Shown here: in pieces, positions 1 through 11,965 of the stretch
Layout of the letters: the number at the start of each line of letters is the position of its first letter
Numbering within the stretch: position 1 is the stretch's first letter
NCBI GenBank assembly: GCA_947000775.1
Contig: CAMQGK010000171.1
Span: 980,001-1,044,000, forward strand
Reading direction: 5' to 3'
Source: Pterois miles
Lineage: Eukaryota; Chordata; Actinopteri; Perciformes; Scorpaenidae
DNA: 64,000 bases
Notes under the pieces: generated by a model
What the model saw: the letters and a program-made list of their open reading frames with translations, nothing else
The model's database searches: none
Told to the model about the DNA's origin: nothing
Program-made: the position numbers and the translations under genes

Positions 1-850
1 ATTCCAGACCTCGAGGAATGTGTTGTAAAAGAAAAGCCATCCCTCTTAAGTCATGTGGTGAGCAGCCAGCTGAGCCTGAGGGGTCCTACAGAAGCCTGGA
101 GGTCTCTCAGCCAAGGTGACAGATGTCACAGGGTGATCTGACATTTTACTTTTACTTCCAATACAGCTTCAGATTCCTCACATATACAGCTGTTGGTGTT
201 CATCAGTGGATGTTTCCAGCAGTATTAAAAGGGAGTTAAGTTGAGAGTAGAGGCAGCCAGATCTGGAGTGAACTGGGTGTGGTTTGGGCAAACATTTAAA
301 AAATCCCTCTTATGTCTTTTCCATTTTTGGGGGAAGAGGGGAGTGAAAGGATGGGATGTGTCTGATTAAGAAGGCTCAGTCACTTGTACCCTCCACGTCC
401 TGGACAAATATAGCCTCAAACATCAGACTGGAAAAAGCCCTGTGGTTATTTCTTACTTTTATTTCTTCTCACCACTGTGTCCATTTTGGTCTGATGAGGT
501 TTCATCACATGAGCTCATCACGTTTTAAGAGCACAGATAAAAGCTATCGATGCATGCCTCTGATTTAGCTCTGGTGTGACAACCCCCTACTTCTTGTCAG
601 CCAGTGACAAACGCCTTACAACATCAGTCATTGGTCAGCAACGGTTACGAGTTATCCATGCTCGACATTTGTGGGCTTCTCCTTCACTTATTTGTGTGTT
701 TATTTGATAGGGATAGAGCATGTTAATGAACATCAATATAAAATAGGCTGTAAGGTGTAAACGTGCAGGAGTTGCATAAGAATGCTAATTTGCACCCCGT
801 AGTCACTTGACAACTTGAGCTTGCAGCCCAACTTCCCAAGACACGGTGGT
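1..850. other. Intergenic DNA, no gene seen
   Basis: AT-rich vertebrate intergenic sequence. The only open frame is a 70-codon stretch near 356-568 with no recognisable domain and no splice context. I see no RNA gene or clear mobile element. Confidence 0.5.
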
Positions 851-1310
851 TTTACGTCAACCAATTATTTTCAGTACAGATTAACCTGCCCATCAACTAA
901 TTGTTTTGTCTATAAATTGTCTAATAATAATAATTGATCCCCAGAGGCCAAGGTGACGTTTTCAGATGTCTTGTTTTGTTTGATCAGCAGTCCAAAACCA
1001 AAAAGTATTTAAAGTTACAATGTTATAAAGCAGGGAAAAGCAGATATGATTAATCAATTATTAAGTTAATCGCCAAATATTTTGATAATCGATTAGTTAG
1101 TTTGAGCCTTTTTTTTTTTTAAGAAGTCTAAATTCTCCCCTATGACAGTAAACTGAATATCGAGTTGCGGACAAAACAAGACATTGTAGGACGTCATCTT
1201 GGACTTTGGGAAACACTGAGTGACATTTTTCACAATTCTCTGACATTTTATAGACCAGTCATAATAAATTAATCAAAAAAATAATAATAATAATAATAAT
1301 CAACAGATCG

Positions 1311-1685
1311 GGCTGCACGGTGGTGTAGTGGTTAGCGCTATCGCCTCACAGCAAGAGGGTCGCAGGTTCGATTCCGGCTTGGGACTCTTCTGTGTGGAGT
1401 TTGTATGTTCTCCCCGTGTAAGCGTGGGTTTTCTCCGGGTACTCCGGCTTCCTCCCACAGTCCAAAAACATGCAATTTAGGTTAATTGATGACTCTAAAT
1501 TGCCCGTAGGTGTGGATGTGAGCGTGAATGGTTGTCTGTCTATATGTTGTCTGTCTCTATGTGCCCTGCGATGGACTGGCGACCTGTCCAGGGTGAACCC
1601 CGCCTTCGCCCAATGCTAGCTGGGATCGGCTCCAGCCCCCCGCGACCCCTAATGGGATAAGCGGTTGACAATGAATGAATGAATG
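1311..1685 (+). mobile_element. tRNA-headed SINE with (GAAT)n tail
   Basis: The head looks like a tRNA-derived RNA polymerase III promoter: an A-box-like GTGGTGTAGTGG near 1320-1332 and a B box GGTTCGATTCC at 1365-1375. A conserved body follows (the TTCTCCCCGTG and CCAGGGTGAACCCCGCC type words common in teleost SINEs), then a GAAT tail near 1672-1688. A direct repeat AATAATCAACAGATCG flanks it at 1295-1310 and 1686-1701, a 16-bp target-site duplication. The perfect duplication points to a fairly recent insertion. It is not a functional tRNA gene: the rest of the cloverleaf is missing. Confidence 0.85.
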
Positions 1686-1689
1686 AATA
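1672..1689. repeat. (GAAT)n SINE tail
   Basis: Four tandem GAAT units form the 3' tail of the SINE, as is usual for LINE-mobilised SINEs of this type. Confidence 0.75.
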
Positions 1690-1869
1690 ATCAACAGATC
1701 GACAATGTATGTAATCATTAGTTGCAGCCCTACAACAAACATTCAGAGAATCTGAAACAAGCAAATGTTTGGCCTCAGATGAATTGATTATCAAAATAAC
1801 TGCTGATTTTTTTTTTAATTTTTATTTTCTGTCGCTCACAAATCAATTAGCCGACTAATCGTTTCAGCT

Positions 1870-3420
1870 CTGCGCCTCTTTCAGGACATTTTTGTGTCAT
1901 CCTCTCTGGCTTTGTTACGTTTCCTTGTCATGTGCCAGCAGAGTGACTGTGCATGCTGGATGAATTATCTGATGGATTTAGTGCTGCGCAAACTGACGAC
2001 ATTACCGTACTCTAAATACATTCATGCAATCAGGAGAGGATTATGAATGTAGAGCAGAGTCGTGTGAAACAACAGCTGTTCGATTCAGAAAGAGAAAATG
2101 CAACAGTTGTAAAGATAGCAATCTTTTAGTTTGATTATTGTTTTATGTAGAAGAAGTGTCTTTTTAATAAAGAAAGCAGACAACGATTACGACTCCATCT
2201 TCAGCCAAAAACGTGAATGCTTAAAACCAAACCAGGGGCTCTCCCCAACACAATATATCACCATGCCTGCACACTTCAGTTAGGTTAATCCCCTGTCAAA
2301 CAGTTCAGACAAAACACCACCCCTCCTTTCTGTTTGGTCTCTCTGTTCTCATCCATACTCTCCCCTTGTCCAAGGTAACGGCAAACTGTCTGAACCTAAC
2401 GTTGTCACCCAAAACAGCAGAGATGAACTGAAGGTCTATCAATACATCCTCAGAAAGATTTGCATCCTGGAGCAGTTCCCAACAGAGAGGTTTATGACTG
2501 GGCGTGATCATCAGCATCTTCATTACAGAGCTGCCACATCAAGCTGAACATTTTTGATGCAGTTCCTGATATTTGGACGCAAATACAGACATTTAAAAAG
2601 AATAAAAAATGGAAAAGGCTTTAAAGGCATCCCTTTAACATCTAGCAAATTCACACACACAGTGCTGGTTGCGTTACACCCTTTTACAAGCGAACAGATG
2701 TCCACATGTTGTGGAGAGCCACACATTTCACCTCTATTGAAATTTACAGATTAAATTTTGTGTATTAGTATATGACGTATATGTTCAACTCAGGCTACAC
2801 ATGAGCTGTTACAGTAGGGAGTGGTTAAGCCAAATGATAACAAGTAGTCATACATGAAACATAGAAGCTGTTCTCAGGCATTATTACCAACCTTTTTTTT
2901 TTTTTTTAACCAAACCCGATCTGTCTAGAGTTCAATAACAGGATTACCTTTCAGCTACATTAAATAAAACATATAAATTGATGGTACTCACATTGCATTG
3001 CTGGAAACTATTTTTTTCTTCCCGGTTCGTATTTCAGGTTTTCTCTGGACTCTTCCACTTTTTCTTTTTCCCCCTCCTGTAAATGCAGTTTGCCGCTAAA
3101 CACACAATACGCCGACGGCCCACTGTTTCTACAACTTGAGCAGCATATCATTCATTTTCAAACAGCAGCCGGCTCAGTTGGTCCCACCCCCTGAAAACCC
3201 CACCCAGACCAGGCCAGCCAGCTTCCTCCAGACACGCTCCCCCCTCCTCCATCACTCAAAACCAACCTGATTGGTTAAAACTGCTCACACCACAAGATCC
3301 ATTTTCCATATAAGGCCATGCAAGCCAAATGAATAAGGTGGGGGGGAAGTGGCTCTGAGGACACACTCTCTTGACAGATGATGCTATGAAACTCAAACCC
3401 ATCCCCCTACAGAGATACTC
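1870..3420. other. Intergenic DNA, no gene seen
   Basis: Non-repetitive-looking sequence with short open frames on both strands (for example 2305-2726 minus, 2554-2754 plus). None has a recognisable domain or splice context. GC content rises modestly around 3,040-3,260. I see nothing I would call functional. Confidence 0.45.
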
Positions 3421-3423
3421 CCC

Positions 3424-3425
<2 letters not shown>

Positions 3426-3466
<41 letters not shown>
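3426..3466. repeat. (CA)n microsatellite
   Basis: Uninterrupted CA dinucleotide run of about 40 bases. The minus-strand open frame across it (Cys-Val repeats) is an artefact of the run. Confidence 0.95.
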
Positions 3467-3469
<3 letters not shown>

Positions 3470-3634
3470 CAATTCACACGTTGCAGCTATGCTGGGTTAC
3501 TATCGGACAAACCAGAGCACAACTGCAGCTGTGCTGCTTTGACTTTGTGATTTTATCATTGTTATGCTCAGTGCAAAGAGCCTTCATCCTGTCACCTACA
3601 TTCATAAAAATATTGCACATTCTCCTTTTCATCG

Positions 3635-4300
3635 TCCTTAATTTTGAGTGTAAATAATGATTATTTCCATTATCAAATCATCTGCAGATTATTTTATTTT
3701 CTGGACTGATCAACTACTCGTTTTGTGTATAAAATGTGAAAAAATAGTGAAACATTTTAAATGATACTCAGTTCATAATGATATAAAACAGACAAAAACA
3801 GCAAATAATCATATTGGAGAGGCTGAAAAAAGCAAATGTTTGGATTTTTTTCTTGAAAAATGATTCAAGGGGTTATCTTTTATAAAAAAAAGTAGTTCAT
3901 TTCAAAATAGTATAATTCGTTTACTCAAGCACTGTACTAAAATACAAATCTGATATACTTGTAATACACGATTATTTCCATTTTATACTTACTTATACTC
4001 AATACTTTTCTCCACTACAACCGGTACTATACTTTACAAACTTCACATGATGAACTTGTAGAATGTGATGGACTGTTATAGATTAAATTACCAAACTAAC
4101 TGCGTATGAAATTAGAGCTGAAACTATTAATGAGTCGATTTACAGAATATTAATTAGCAGCCGTTTGGCAAATTCTCAAGCAAAAATGTCTATTTTCAAA
4201 TGTGAGGATTTACTGCTTTCACTTGTCATAAATTACACTGAACTGAATAATTTGGAGGTTTGGTGTATATAAAATAGTTAAAAAATAGTTCAGGCAACAA
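3635..4300 (-). repeat. Dispersed teleost repeat fragments
   Basis: The words TTATTTCCATTATC, CTGCAGATTATTTTATTTTCTGG and TATAAAATGTGAAAAAATAG resemble the reverse complement of the repeat at 855-1731. A further degraded piece with GAGCTGAAACTATTAATGAG begins near 4,113. Old and eroded; limits approximate. Confidence 0.4.
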
Positions 4301-5111
4301 CAATATTATACATCAACGATGATAATCTACTTTTATAATACTTAATAATGTAACAGTCACAGGGGCCCATTTAATGTATCGAGTGCTTCTGAAAATTTCT
4401 TTTTATTTTATTTTATTTTTTATTTTTTGTATTTTGCTGATAATACTTACATACTTATACCTGCTGTAGCAACATTTCAGTGCAGTGCAGTATTTTTACA
4501 GTGTGTTGCTTCATAAAATGCTAAAGCTTCTAATCAAAGTATAAAGCTTGCTCGCTGCATTGCAGCAGTATTACCAGAGCAGCTAACAAAAGAAACATCT
4601 CTTGAACTGGACTTCTCGTCATTATTCATACTATTGTTTGCAAACTTAATTTTAGTCCTTGGTTTGAAAATTAAAGCAATCAGCCCAACTATACAACATG
4701 ACAAGCCAGTCCTGTACTTCTAGTTCTGTTGAAGCATGACCTGATGTACAAGGTGCTAAAACAAAGGCAGCAGCTCTAGAGGGGAACAACTGCGGGAGGA
4801 GGAACACTAATCGAACATGTTTACTGTTGGCAAACACTGTACTATACTACAAATACCAAAAAACAAAAAAAAAACATGAGCCCTCATAACTGAGCCTGCC
4901 TCTGTGGAGCAAGTGTGGGTGGGGATTCACGGCTATGGAGACATTTCAGTTTTACACTTCGAAAATAACCAAAATAACCAGTCTCACTGGTGAATTAGGC
5001 TGAAGGGAATTTCCTTTCAAGTATTTCCCATAAACTCCGCCTCTACCAGTCATTATGTCAATTAGAGGAGGCAGAAAGCACATTTCTTACTCAAACTTAT
5101 TAAAATATAAG

Positions 5112-5113
<2 letters not shown>

Positions 5114-5155
<42 letters not shown>

Positions 5156-5178
5156 ATACATATATATGTATATATATA

Positions 5179-5209
<31 letters not shown>

Positions 5210-5282
5210 ATACATATATATGTATATATATATGTTTGTGTGTGTGTGTGTATACATATATATGTATATATGTGTGTGTGTA
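5114..5282. repeat. Compound (GT)n/(TATG)n microsatellite
   Basis: A GT run alternates three times with a TATACATATATATGTATATATA block, so the tract has its own internal repeat of about 60 bases. Alternating purine-pyrimidine sequence of this kind can adopt Z-DNA or cruciform shapes. The three open frames over it are artefacts. Confidence 0.95.
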
Positions 5283-5289
5283 TTCCTTT

Positions 5290-6220
5290 AGTGCAACTTT
5301 TATTTACTTTGTTTTATTTTATTTTTATCTAATTCTATCTTTTTGTTTTATTTATATTTTAATTTAAATAAATTTAATAACTGTGTCTGTATAGGTGCAT
5401 GACATCAATTTAAGCAGGTATTATTATTTAAAGATTATCTTCTTATTTTCCTCAATGTGGCTTACTTTTTAAGATCAGTCTTATTATATCTCACGTGTGT
5501 AGATGCTCACATCACTCCTTTATGGAAAGATCAGTCTCAGCCAATTACCACGAGAGACGAAAACGCAGATCCACCACACCACAGCATCACATGACACCCA
5601 GAGGCCGGCTCATCTGGTGTACTCATGCGCAAACGCTGAAACGCTGCAGGATGTGTTGAGTGCTGATGCACCCTGCACTGAGGTTATTGTCGGTCAGTGA
5701 CATCCTCTCCGTCATCCCACGCTCTGCTGAGGCAATGCTGTGAACTGACTTTTTCTATTTGATCAAATATCAATCTCCAATAATGAAACAGACATTTACA
5801 TTAGTTATCACTGATTAGACATTATGTTTAGTAGACTATTGAGCTACTGGAGGGATTTCTTATTATTCTCGTTCACAAAAAATATTTTATCTTAGTGATT
5901 TTACTAGAGAAATGCCAGTTTTAATAGCAGTTATTAGACTCATATCCTCCTAGCAAAAAAAGTAAAAAAAGAAAAAAAGTAAATTGACAAGGAAGTACAT
6001 GTATGATTTACAGTGATGGAAGAAGTATTCAGATCTTAAGTACAAATCCTCATTTATTAAAAGTATAACATATAGAACATTTACTTAAAGCACTGTGCTT
6101 ATTTTTTTATTAAATTAATGTGTTTTTTAAATTCTTGGATAATTTCATTAATGAATCAGTTTATGAGCATGTTAATGTAATAGGTTGGAGCTGATTTTAA
6201 GTATTTAATATACTGTTTTT
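5290..6220. other. Intergenic DNA, no gene seen
   Basis: AT-rich sequence with short A and T runs. A 65-codon open frame at 5503-5700 has no recognised domain. Nothing further supported. Confidence 0.4.
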
Positions 6221-6224
6221 TGTT

Positions 6225-6680
6225 TAAAGGTGCTATATACAACATTCAGGTCATTAAGCAGCAGTGGGTAGAATTGGAGCAAATATGATTAAAGTTATTT
6301 TTATAATACGGTCACTCTATCCTGACAGTAGTACATGAGACAGGTAATAAGAAAAAAAAATATGTTCCTCCAGTGCTCCTGATGGCATCTGCAAGATTTC
6401 ACAGACCGGAGGAAAACAACCAATCAGATCTGAGCTGGAGTCTGCCGTCTCTGAGCAGCTGTCAATCACTCACAAACTCTGATCAGCAAACTAGGCAGCA
6501 CTGATCAAATATGAATCAATATTCTGTTACTGTAATGACGATTTCTCTCCTTAGATGTTTTCAGAAACATCTTGTAGTTACTGTTTAGCTGTAAAATGAG
6601 AAAGTTTGTGACCTGGCAGCCATGTTGAGATCAGTTGAGGAAATACCAAGCACCGCCCACCAGCCTTGTGTCGTGTTCTC
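6225..6680 (+). repeat. Dispersed repeat family A, copy 1
   Basis: Shares long stretches with 16,900-17,190 and 31,066-31,640, including ACAGACCGGAGGAAAACAAC, GAGCAGCTGTCAATCACTCA and CTGATCAAATATGAATCAAT. It has no coding capacity, so it is best read as a non-autonomous mobile element. This copy ends with the CAAGCACCGCCCACCAGCC block. Confidence 0.75.
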
Positions 6681-8030
6681 TGTTTTGGTAGCCGGGCCGG
6701 CCACATATGCATTTATAAAGAGAACTGATACAGTGTTGGAAGTGGGGCCTCTTCATTTCTATGATAGTTAATAATATAAAATTACCTGGATCTTCCTAAT
6801 AGGTTGACCTTTGGGAACACAGTACTACAAGACACGCCTACTACATTCTTTCAAAATCTGTGAAGCTATCTCTGACTTATTCCTTTTAACTTGTAGGCAA
6901 GTTTAGACACATTTCACACAACATATTCTCATGTAGGCCTACACTGTACTTTTTGCATAGTTATCTCTATCTAGTTGTTAATCATTTAACTGCCACCTTT
7001 GTCTTTTCTGATCAAGATAGTTTATGGCTAACAGGGGAGTTGTGTTGATTGTAGTCTGTCAGCATGTTTGTGAAATCTTAGACTTTGAAGTCATGTAAAT
7101 AAGTATATCAATAAAATAGATAGCATGTTTAAAATGTCTAAAACATATTTTTAGATTAATTGAAGATAATAGATTTTGTGAATTTCTCCACTGTGAGACT
7201 AATAAAGGAATATCTTACCTTATCTTAAAACACTTAAAGGTGCAACATGTAATGCCTGGCCAAACAAATGTGGGCGTAGCAATACTGGGTCCATACAATC
7301 TAAATTTACTGCCAAAAAAAAGCCAAGAATATGCGAATTTCAACCAAACTGTTGAAAATCTGAGAGCCAGTCAAAATAACACTGCTGTCTTATGATTTTC
7401 ACGTGTGGCCTGTAGTTTACGTTAGCCATCTTTGCGTGTACTGTGCCATTAACATGGGGCTGTACAGTCGGCTTACGCTTTGATAGTTTGTTTATTGGAT
7501 TAAATCCTAACTGGCAGAAACTTCTTTCGTCCTTCCCACCACCAGAGGACTACTTCCCCAAGGGGAGAGTGTGCTCTAAGTCCTTCACTTAGTGGCTGTA
7601 TGGCAACTTGAATTCAGCCAGTGCAAACCCTATGCACAAACCCCAGTGGCGGGGTCACAGTTTGCTGATCCAGCTGGGAGTCCAGGCAGTCCGCCAGGAT
7701 CCGCTGGGGTTTGTGCTGACTGAATTTGAGGTGATAATTCTAGTTATGTTCTTCAATGTGTTAAACAAAAATTCTGACCATATCTTTCAGTGCCTTCAAA
7801 TGGACCTTGCGAACTCATTTTCACCACTTGAGAAGTTATGCACACAACGTGTATACATACAAATTCATAAAAATAATAGTCCTCTTTTTTTTTTTTTTTT
7901 TTTTTTAAATAAACACAAGACAAACATAGGCCCTACTACCTGGACAGGCAAATTTTCCAAGGATTATATTGTTAGCATAAAAAACTACAGGTCTCAGAAG
8001 GCTTTGACATGATAATAATGGCTACAACTC
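6680..8030. other. Intergenic DNA with repeat-like pieces, no gene supported
   Basis: The phrase AATAAAGGAATATCTTA near 7,201 recurs near 29,170 and looks like the 3' tail of a LINE-type element. A long T run lies near 7,885-7,907. The longest frame, 134 codons at 7608-8012, crosses this T run and has no recognisable domain, so I do not call a gene. Confidence 0.4.
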
Positions 8031-10415
8031 ATTACTTGTTGAGTCCTAACCAAATAATAATCTTTGACATTGAGTAAAATGAGATGTTCAAATTTAACCA
8101 TCCATACAGTATTACAAACCCATTTAGATTAGATGGACAGAAAACATAACTAAAATGTTATATGTAAATATTTGTAATATGTAAAATGATATAAAGATGA
8201 AAACCAATGAGTTACAGAAGCTATCTAGCCAAGGGGAAAGATTTAATCTGACCTGCCATTGGTTCTGCTACTGCGGCTTTGCTATTGGATGCTCTCAGCT
8301 GCACGCTTTCTGGTTAAATAGAAGAATGGACAAACTTTCAAGTAAAGCTGTAAGGATAAAGTGATGATACACAATCGTTAGCCGTGTAGTTGTTGAAATG
8401 CTGTCCTTTCAACTCCAGAGTGATGATGTGATGTGTCGCTTTTCATGAAAGTGAAACGGCTTTGCGGCGTGGTAACTTTAATGTATCTTAATGTAACATA
8501 CAACAGTGATAGCACACTAATTAACTTTAACCGCCACATACAAATAATACCTCACCAGAAAAAGTCACTCAATGCTGATGTTGAAATAAAAGCGATTAGA
8601 TTACACCGCTAATCATTCGGTCACAGGTGGCATGACTTACCTAGAGGAGAGACTCTGGTGTTGACAGTGACTGTTCCTGCATGTGAGTGTGTCTGAGCAA
8701 CTTTGCTTCTCTTCACTGACAGAGAGTCAAATTCATGGTGAGTTGAGCTGAGCTGAGCTGCTGGTCTGTGGCTCCAGATGAGACAGCTGTTAGTTTTATA
8801 GCTTCAGACAACACTCACACTTGACAGTCAGCCTGCATCACATGGAATAGGGGAGATAAGGGACAGCTGCAACACTTTTTGTGATTTTTTTTTCCCCCCA
8901 ATAAATCAAAAACCATTTACGCTGTTATACACAATTTGCCATCTTATAAATTGCAATGTGGCAACTACTGAAACAATGTCTTAAAGTGTTTTTATGAAAT
9001 AGAGTGCTACAGGAATGAGCCCTAAAACCTGGAAATGAGATACCATTTTAGCACCAACGATTCCCTCGTCTATGGGTTTTTAGTTATATGCCTGAAATAA
9101 GGTATGTTGCTAACACAGGTTTAAGAGATTTTAACATTTTGTTCTACGACATGAAATGCATCAGATACCTCACTCGTGAATTTTTAAGCCTTAATGTGTC
9201 TTTAAAAAGGCGGTTGCTAAATGAGGCCAGTAAACGTCATCACGGCAACTCATCCACCTTTACAGCCTCGTTGTGTATACTTGCGCTCACACGGCCATGT
9301 TGCAGTTTGTAACGTTAGTTTTTTTGTTTTTTTTACTTCTGGCGACTGCATTTACTCTTCAGAAATCATAAAAGGACTGTTCATTTACCGAACAAAACAT
9401 GTAAATATCATAAATCTGTGTTTGATGCTGAACATATTTTCTACAGTAATATTTGACACATTCAGCATTTGTATTTTTAGCTTACAATGCATTGTCATTG
9501 TGTTTTGGACTTGACATTTGATCTCAGGACAACATCCAAAAAATACATCTCATAGAAATGTTTTTACCTCTAAAAACACTTCAGCTGGTAACTTTCTCTG
9601 GCCGTTTCAAATGTGGCCTTTTTAAGCAAGAAGATGCTGTGAAAACCCTGTTTTGTGCCTCATCCATTGTCTCCGACCTCCGCCCCTTATGGAGTTTCTG
9701 GCTGTCTATGCTACAGCACCTCACTTCTGCTCCTGTCATAATAACTACGGTAGCTAGAGGTCGCTGTCATGTTTTTTTTTTTATACCTTATTTCAGTGAT
9801 CTACATCGTGAATAGATGATAAAACTTACTAGTGGGTGTAGTAGGCCCCTATTGACCCACATCTATGGGGTTTATAGTGACTGATGATGCCTATTTAATA
9901 GCCTGACAATAATCTAATAGGCTGTATGGGTCCAACATATCATCCTTAGAAGATAGCTCAGGGCATGGTCCTGGTTGGTTGGTTAACAAGAAAATATTTG
10001 TTAATTTATTTATTTTTTAAATAAAGCATGGATGTTAATTATTTATTTTTTTTAACAATTAAATAGAAACTACACTTGGATACAGAGTATGTGCTTTTTG
10101 TAAAAGATATCATGAGACTTCAATTTATGTTTATTGAAAATATTTTGGACTGACATGATAAACTGTCTTTTAAGAAGAAGTATAATTGTGGACTTTAAAG
10201 AAACTGTATGTGTGTGAAAACTCTTAAGCACTATTGAACTAACTTGACCTTTTTGGTATTGACAAGTCAATGTCAAGATCAAAGATACCTCACATCTACT
10301 GTATCTCGGTAAAGCATTTGTCCTCTATCAAGATGACCTGATAAAGTAATCTATTCATCTGACACACCATCACCATCTATTGTGACCATCTTGTGTCACA
10401 ATATAGATATATGCT
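8030..10415. other. Intergenic DNA, no gene seen
   Basis: AT-rich sequence. Short frames near 9,088-9,815 are unrelated to known domains. Several words (such as AAAAGGCGGTTGC) are unremarkable. No promoter, RNA gene or element could be supported. Confidence 0.4.
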
Positions 10416-10419
10416 GCCA

Positions 10420-11615
10420 CCATGTGCTAGAGATGTGAAATGCAGTGGCTGATTGGATCTTTTTGCAAGAAGGGAATTGAAAAATATTTATGTATAGCTT
10501 GTTTTTACCTTATTTAAAACAATTATGAACATAGTAACGTACACATTATATTGGCTAAATGTATATGAACAATATGACTCAAACACTAGTAAATGAAGGA
10601 ATAAAGGGAGATGCTGAATATTTATTTTAATAGAAATAGATCAATATATGAAAGAAATAAAAGGAGGCAAAGATGTACAATCTAGTAAATTCACCCAATG
10701 TGTTTTTGTGCATAACAATAAACATAGTAATCAAATAAATAAAAAAACAACTGAACTGGACTATAACTGAATATCACTAATAATGTGCGTACATTACAAT
10801 CATTTTAATTCAGAAGAAATACCATATTTATTATTTACATAACTGACATCAGTTTGATAGTTGATACAGGTGCTACAAAAAGTAATTTCTTTAAATCCCC
10901 CATGTGCTGAAGATCTGAAATGCAGTGACTAGTTGCACTTTTTTTGCAAGATGAAAATGTAATAAAAACAGTTATGTATAATATGTTGTTTTTACCTTTT
11001 TAAAAATGTAAAACAATTGTGAATACAGTGATGTGTATATATAGGCTAAATGTATATGAACAAATACTCAAAACCCCAGTGAATGGTAGAAAAATGCAGG
11101 GAGCTGCTTAATATTCATTCAGTAGAAATAAATCAATATATGGAAGGAAAAAAGGGAAGCTGTTGAATATTTGTTCGAGTAGAAATAAATCAATGTGTGG
11201 AAGAAAAAAATGAGATAGATGGGCATTCTAATACATTAGTTGATGTGTTTTGGTGCATAACAGTAAACAGTAATAAAATAAAGAGCAAGTAGCCTATTGC
11301 AAAAGTCAAGAAATATAAATATAAAATAGAAGAAAATCATAATACATATACATGTTCAATGTACCTGTTTTTAAAATGAAAGAGCAGTTTTACTATAAGT
11401 TTTAAAATATTACTCGTTGATGCTACTTTCCTCTATTAGAACATAATAAAGTGTTGGAATATAGCTGAATATCACCAATAAATTGAGTACATTACAATCA
11501 GTTTAATTTATACGATATCATGTAGTTTGAACTAAAGTACCATGTTTGCCTAAACTGACATAAGTTTGATAGCTGTGATACATGTGCTACATAAAGCAGT
11601 TTCTTTAGATTATAA
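10420..11615. repeat. Two-copy tandem duplication, about 0.5 kb
   Basis: Copy 1 runs about 10,420-10,900 and copy 2 about 10,902-11,615. Both start with CCATGTGCT and keep the same order of landmarks: GAAATGCAGTG, GGCTAAATGTATATGAACAA, AGTAGAAATAAATCAAT-like words, TGTTTT(T/G)GTGCATAACA, TGAATATCAC, GTACATTACAATCA and TTTGATAG. Copy 2 carries an additional repeated AGTAGAAATAAATCAAT block and about 100 extra bases. The copies differ by many substitutions, so the duplication is not recent. It lies directly upstream of the rfx2 promoter region. Confidence 0.75.
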
Positions 11616-11719
11616 TCAATTTATGAATCAGTTAAATTAATCGGAATAATGCAGTCCCACCAGTTCCCTAACTAAGATCACCTCCTAGTGGTTTTAATTC
11701 AAACTTACAGCTGTATTTA

Positions 11720-11830
11720 ACTGGGCGGGACTCTTTGGTCTCTTTGGCCCCTCCCTCTCATAGTGAGGCCCTGACGTAGGCATTCGAGGGTAGCAACAGT
11801 TGCCTCGAGACCCCGTCGCGCCATAGTGAC
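11720..11830 (+). promoter_or_regulatory. rfx2: Candidate rfx2 promoter
   Basis: The sequence switches from AT-rich to GC- and CpG-richer DNA. It contains a GC box GGGCGGG at 11,723-11,729, a CRE-like TGACGTA at 11,772-11,778, and two abutting RFX half-sites: GGTAGCAAC at 11,789-11,797 and GTTGCC at 11,799-11,804. No TATA box is evident, which fits a CpG-type vertebrate promoter. It is the only such segment upstream of the first coding exon on the same strand, but the distance (12 kb) makes the link an inference. Confidence 0.5.
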
Positions 11831-11965
11831 TGTAGCCGTGGAGACAGTTACTTACCAACGGGTGCAACACTCAGCAACAGCAGCAGCAGCATCTGGAAGT
11901 CACCGAGCGAGTGGGAGAGAGGGGAAAGAGAGCAGAGCCAGGGCACAACTTTTCTCGAGGCGAAG
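11831..11965 (+). other. rfx2: Candidate rfx2 5' non-coding exon
   Basis: GC-rich, CAG-repeat-containing sequence ending in GGCGAAG followed by the donor GTGACT at 11,966. Joined to the acceptor at 23,906 it would place A at -3 of the start codon, a good initiation context. RFX2 genes commonly have a non-coding first exon. The start of the exon is not visible, and another donor (GTAAGG at 12,372) could be used instead. Confidence 0.35.

Larger units (their letters stand above)
855..1731 (+). repeat. Dispersed non-autonomous teleost repeat, split by a SINE
   Basis: The segment has the features of a common fish repeat: alternating ATCGATTA-like words at both ends, an internal stretch describing itself as AACAAGACATTG...GGACGTCATC, and the end TTAGTTGCAGCCCT at 1718-1731. 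A related piece lies in opposite orientation near 3,635-3,860. The SINE at 1311-1685 interrupts it. The family identification is from memory of teleost repeats; boundaries are approximate. Confidence 0.55.

Noticed and set aside
1311..1385. Possible tRNA gene
   Set aside because: Only A- and B-box-like words are present; the body, GAAT tail and target duplication show it is a SINE head.
5055..5367. Open frames rich in Cys-Val and Tyr-Ile
   Set aside because: Translation of a GT/TATG microsatellite.
7608..8012. 134-codon open frame
   Set aside because: It crosses a long T run (poly-Phe), has no domain and no homologue I recognise.
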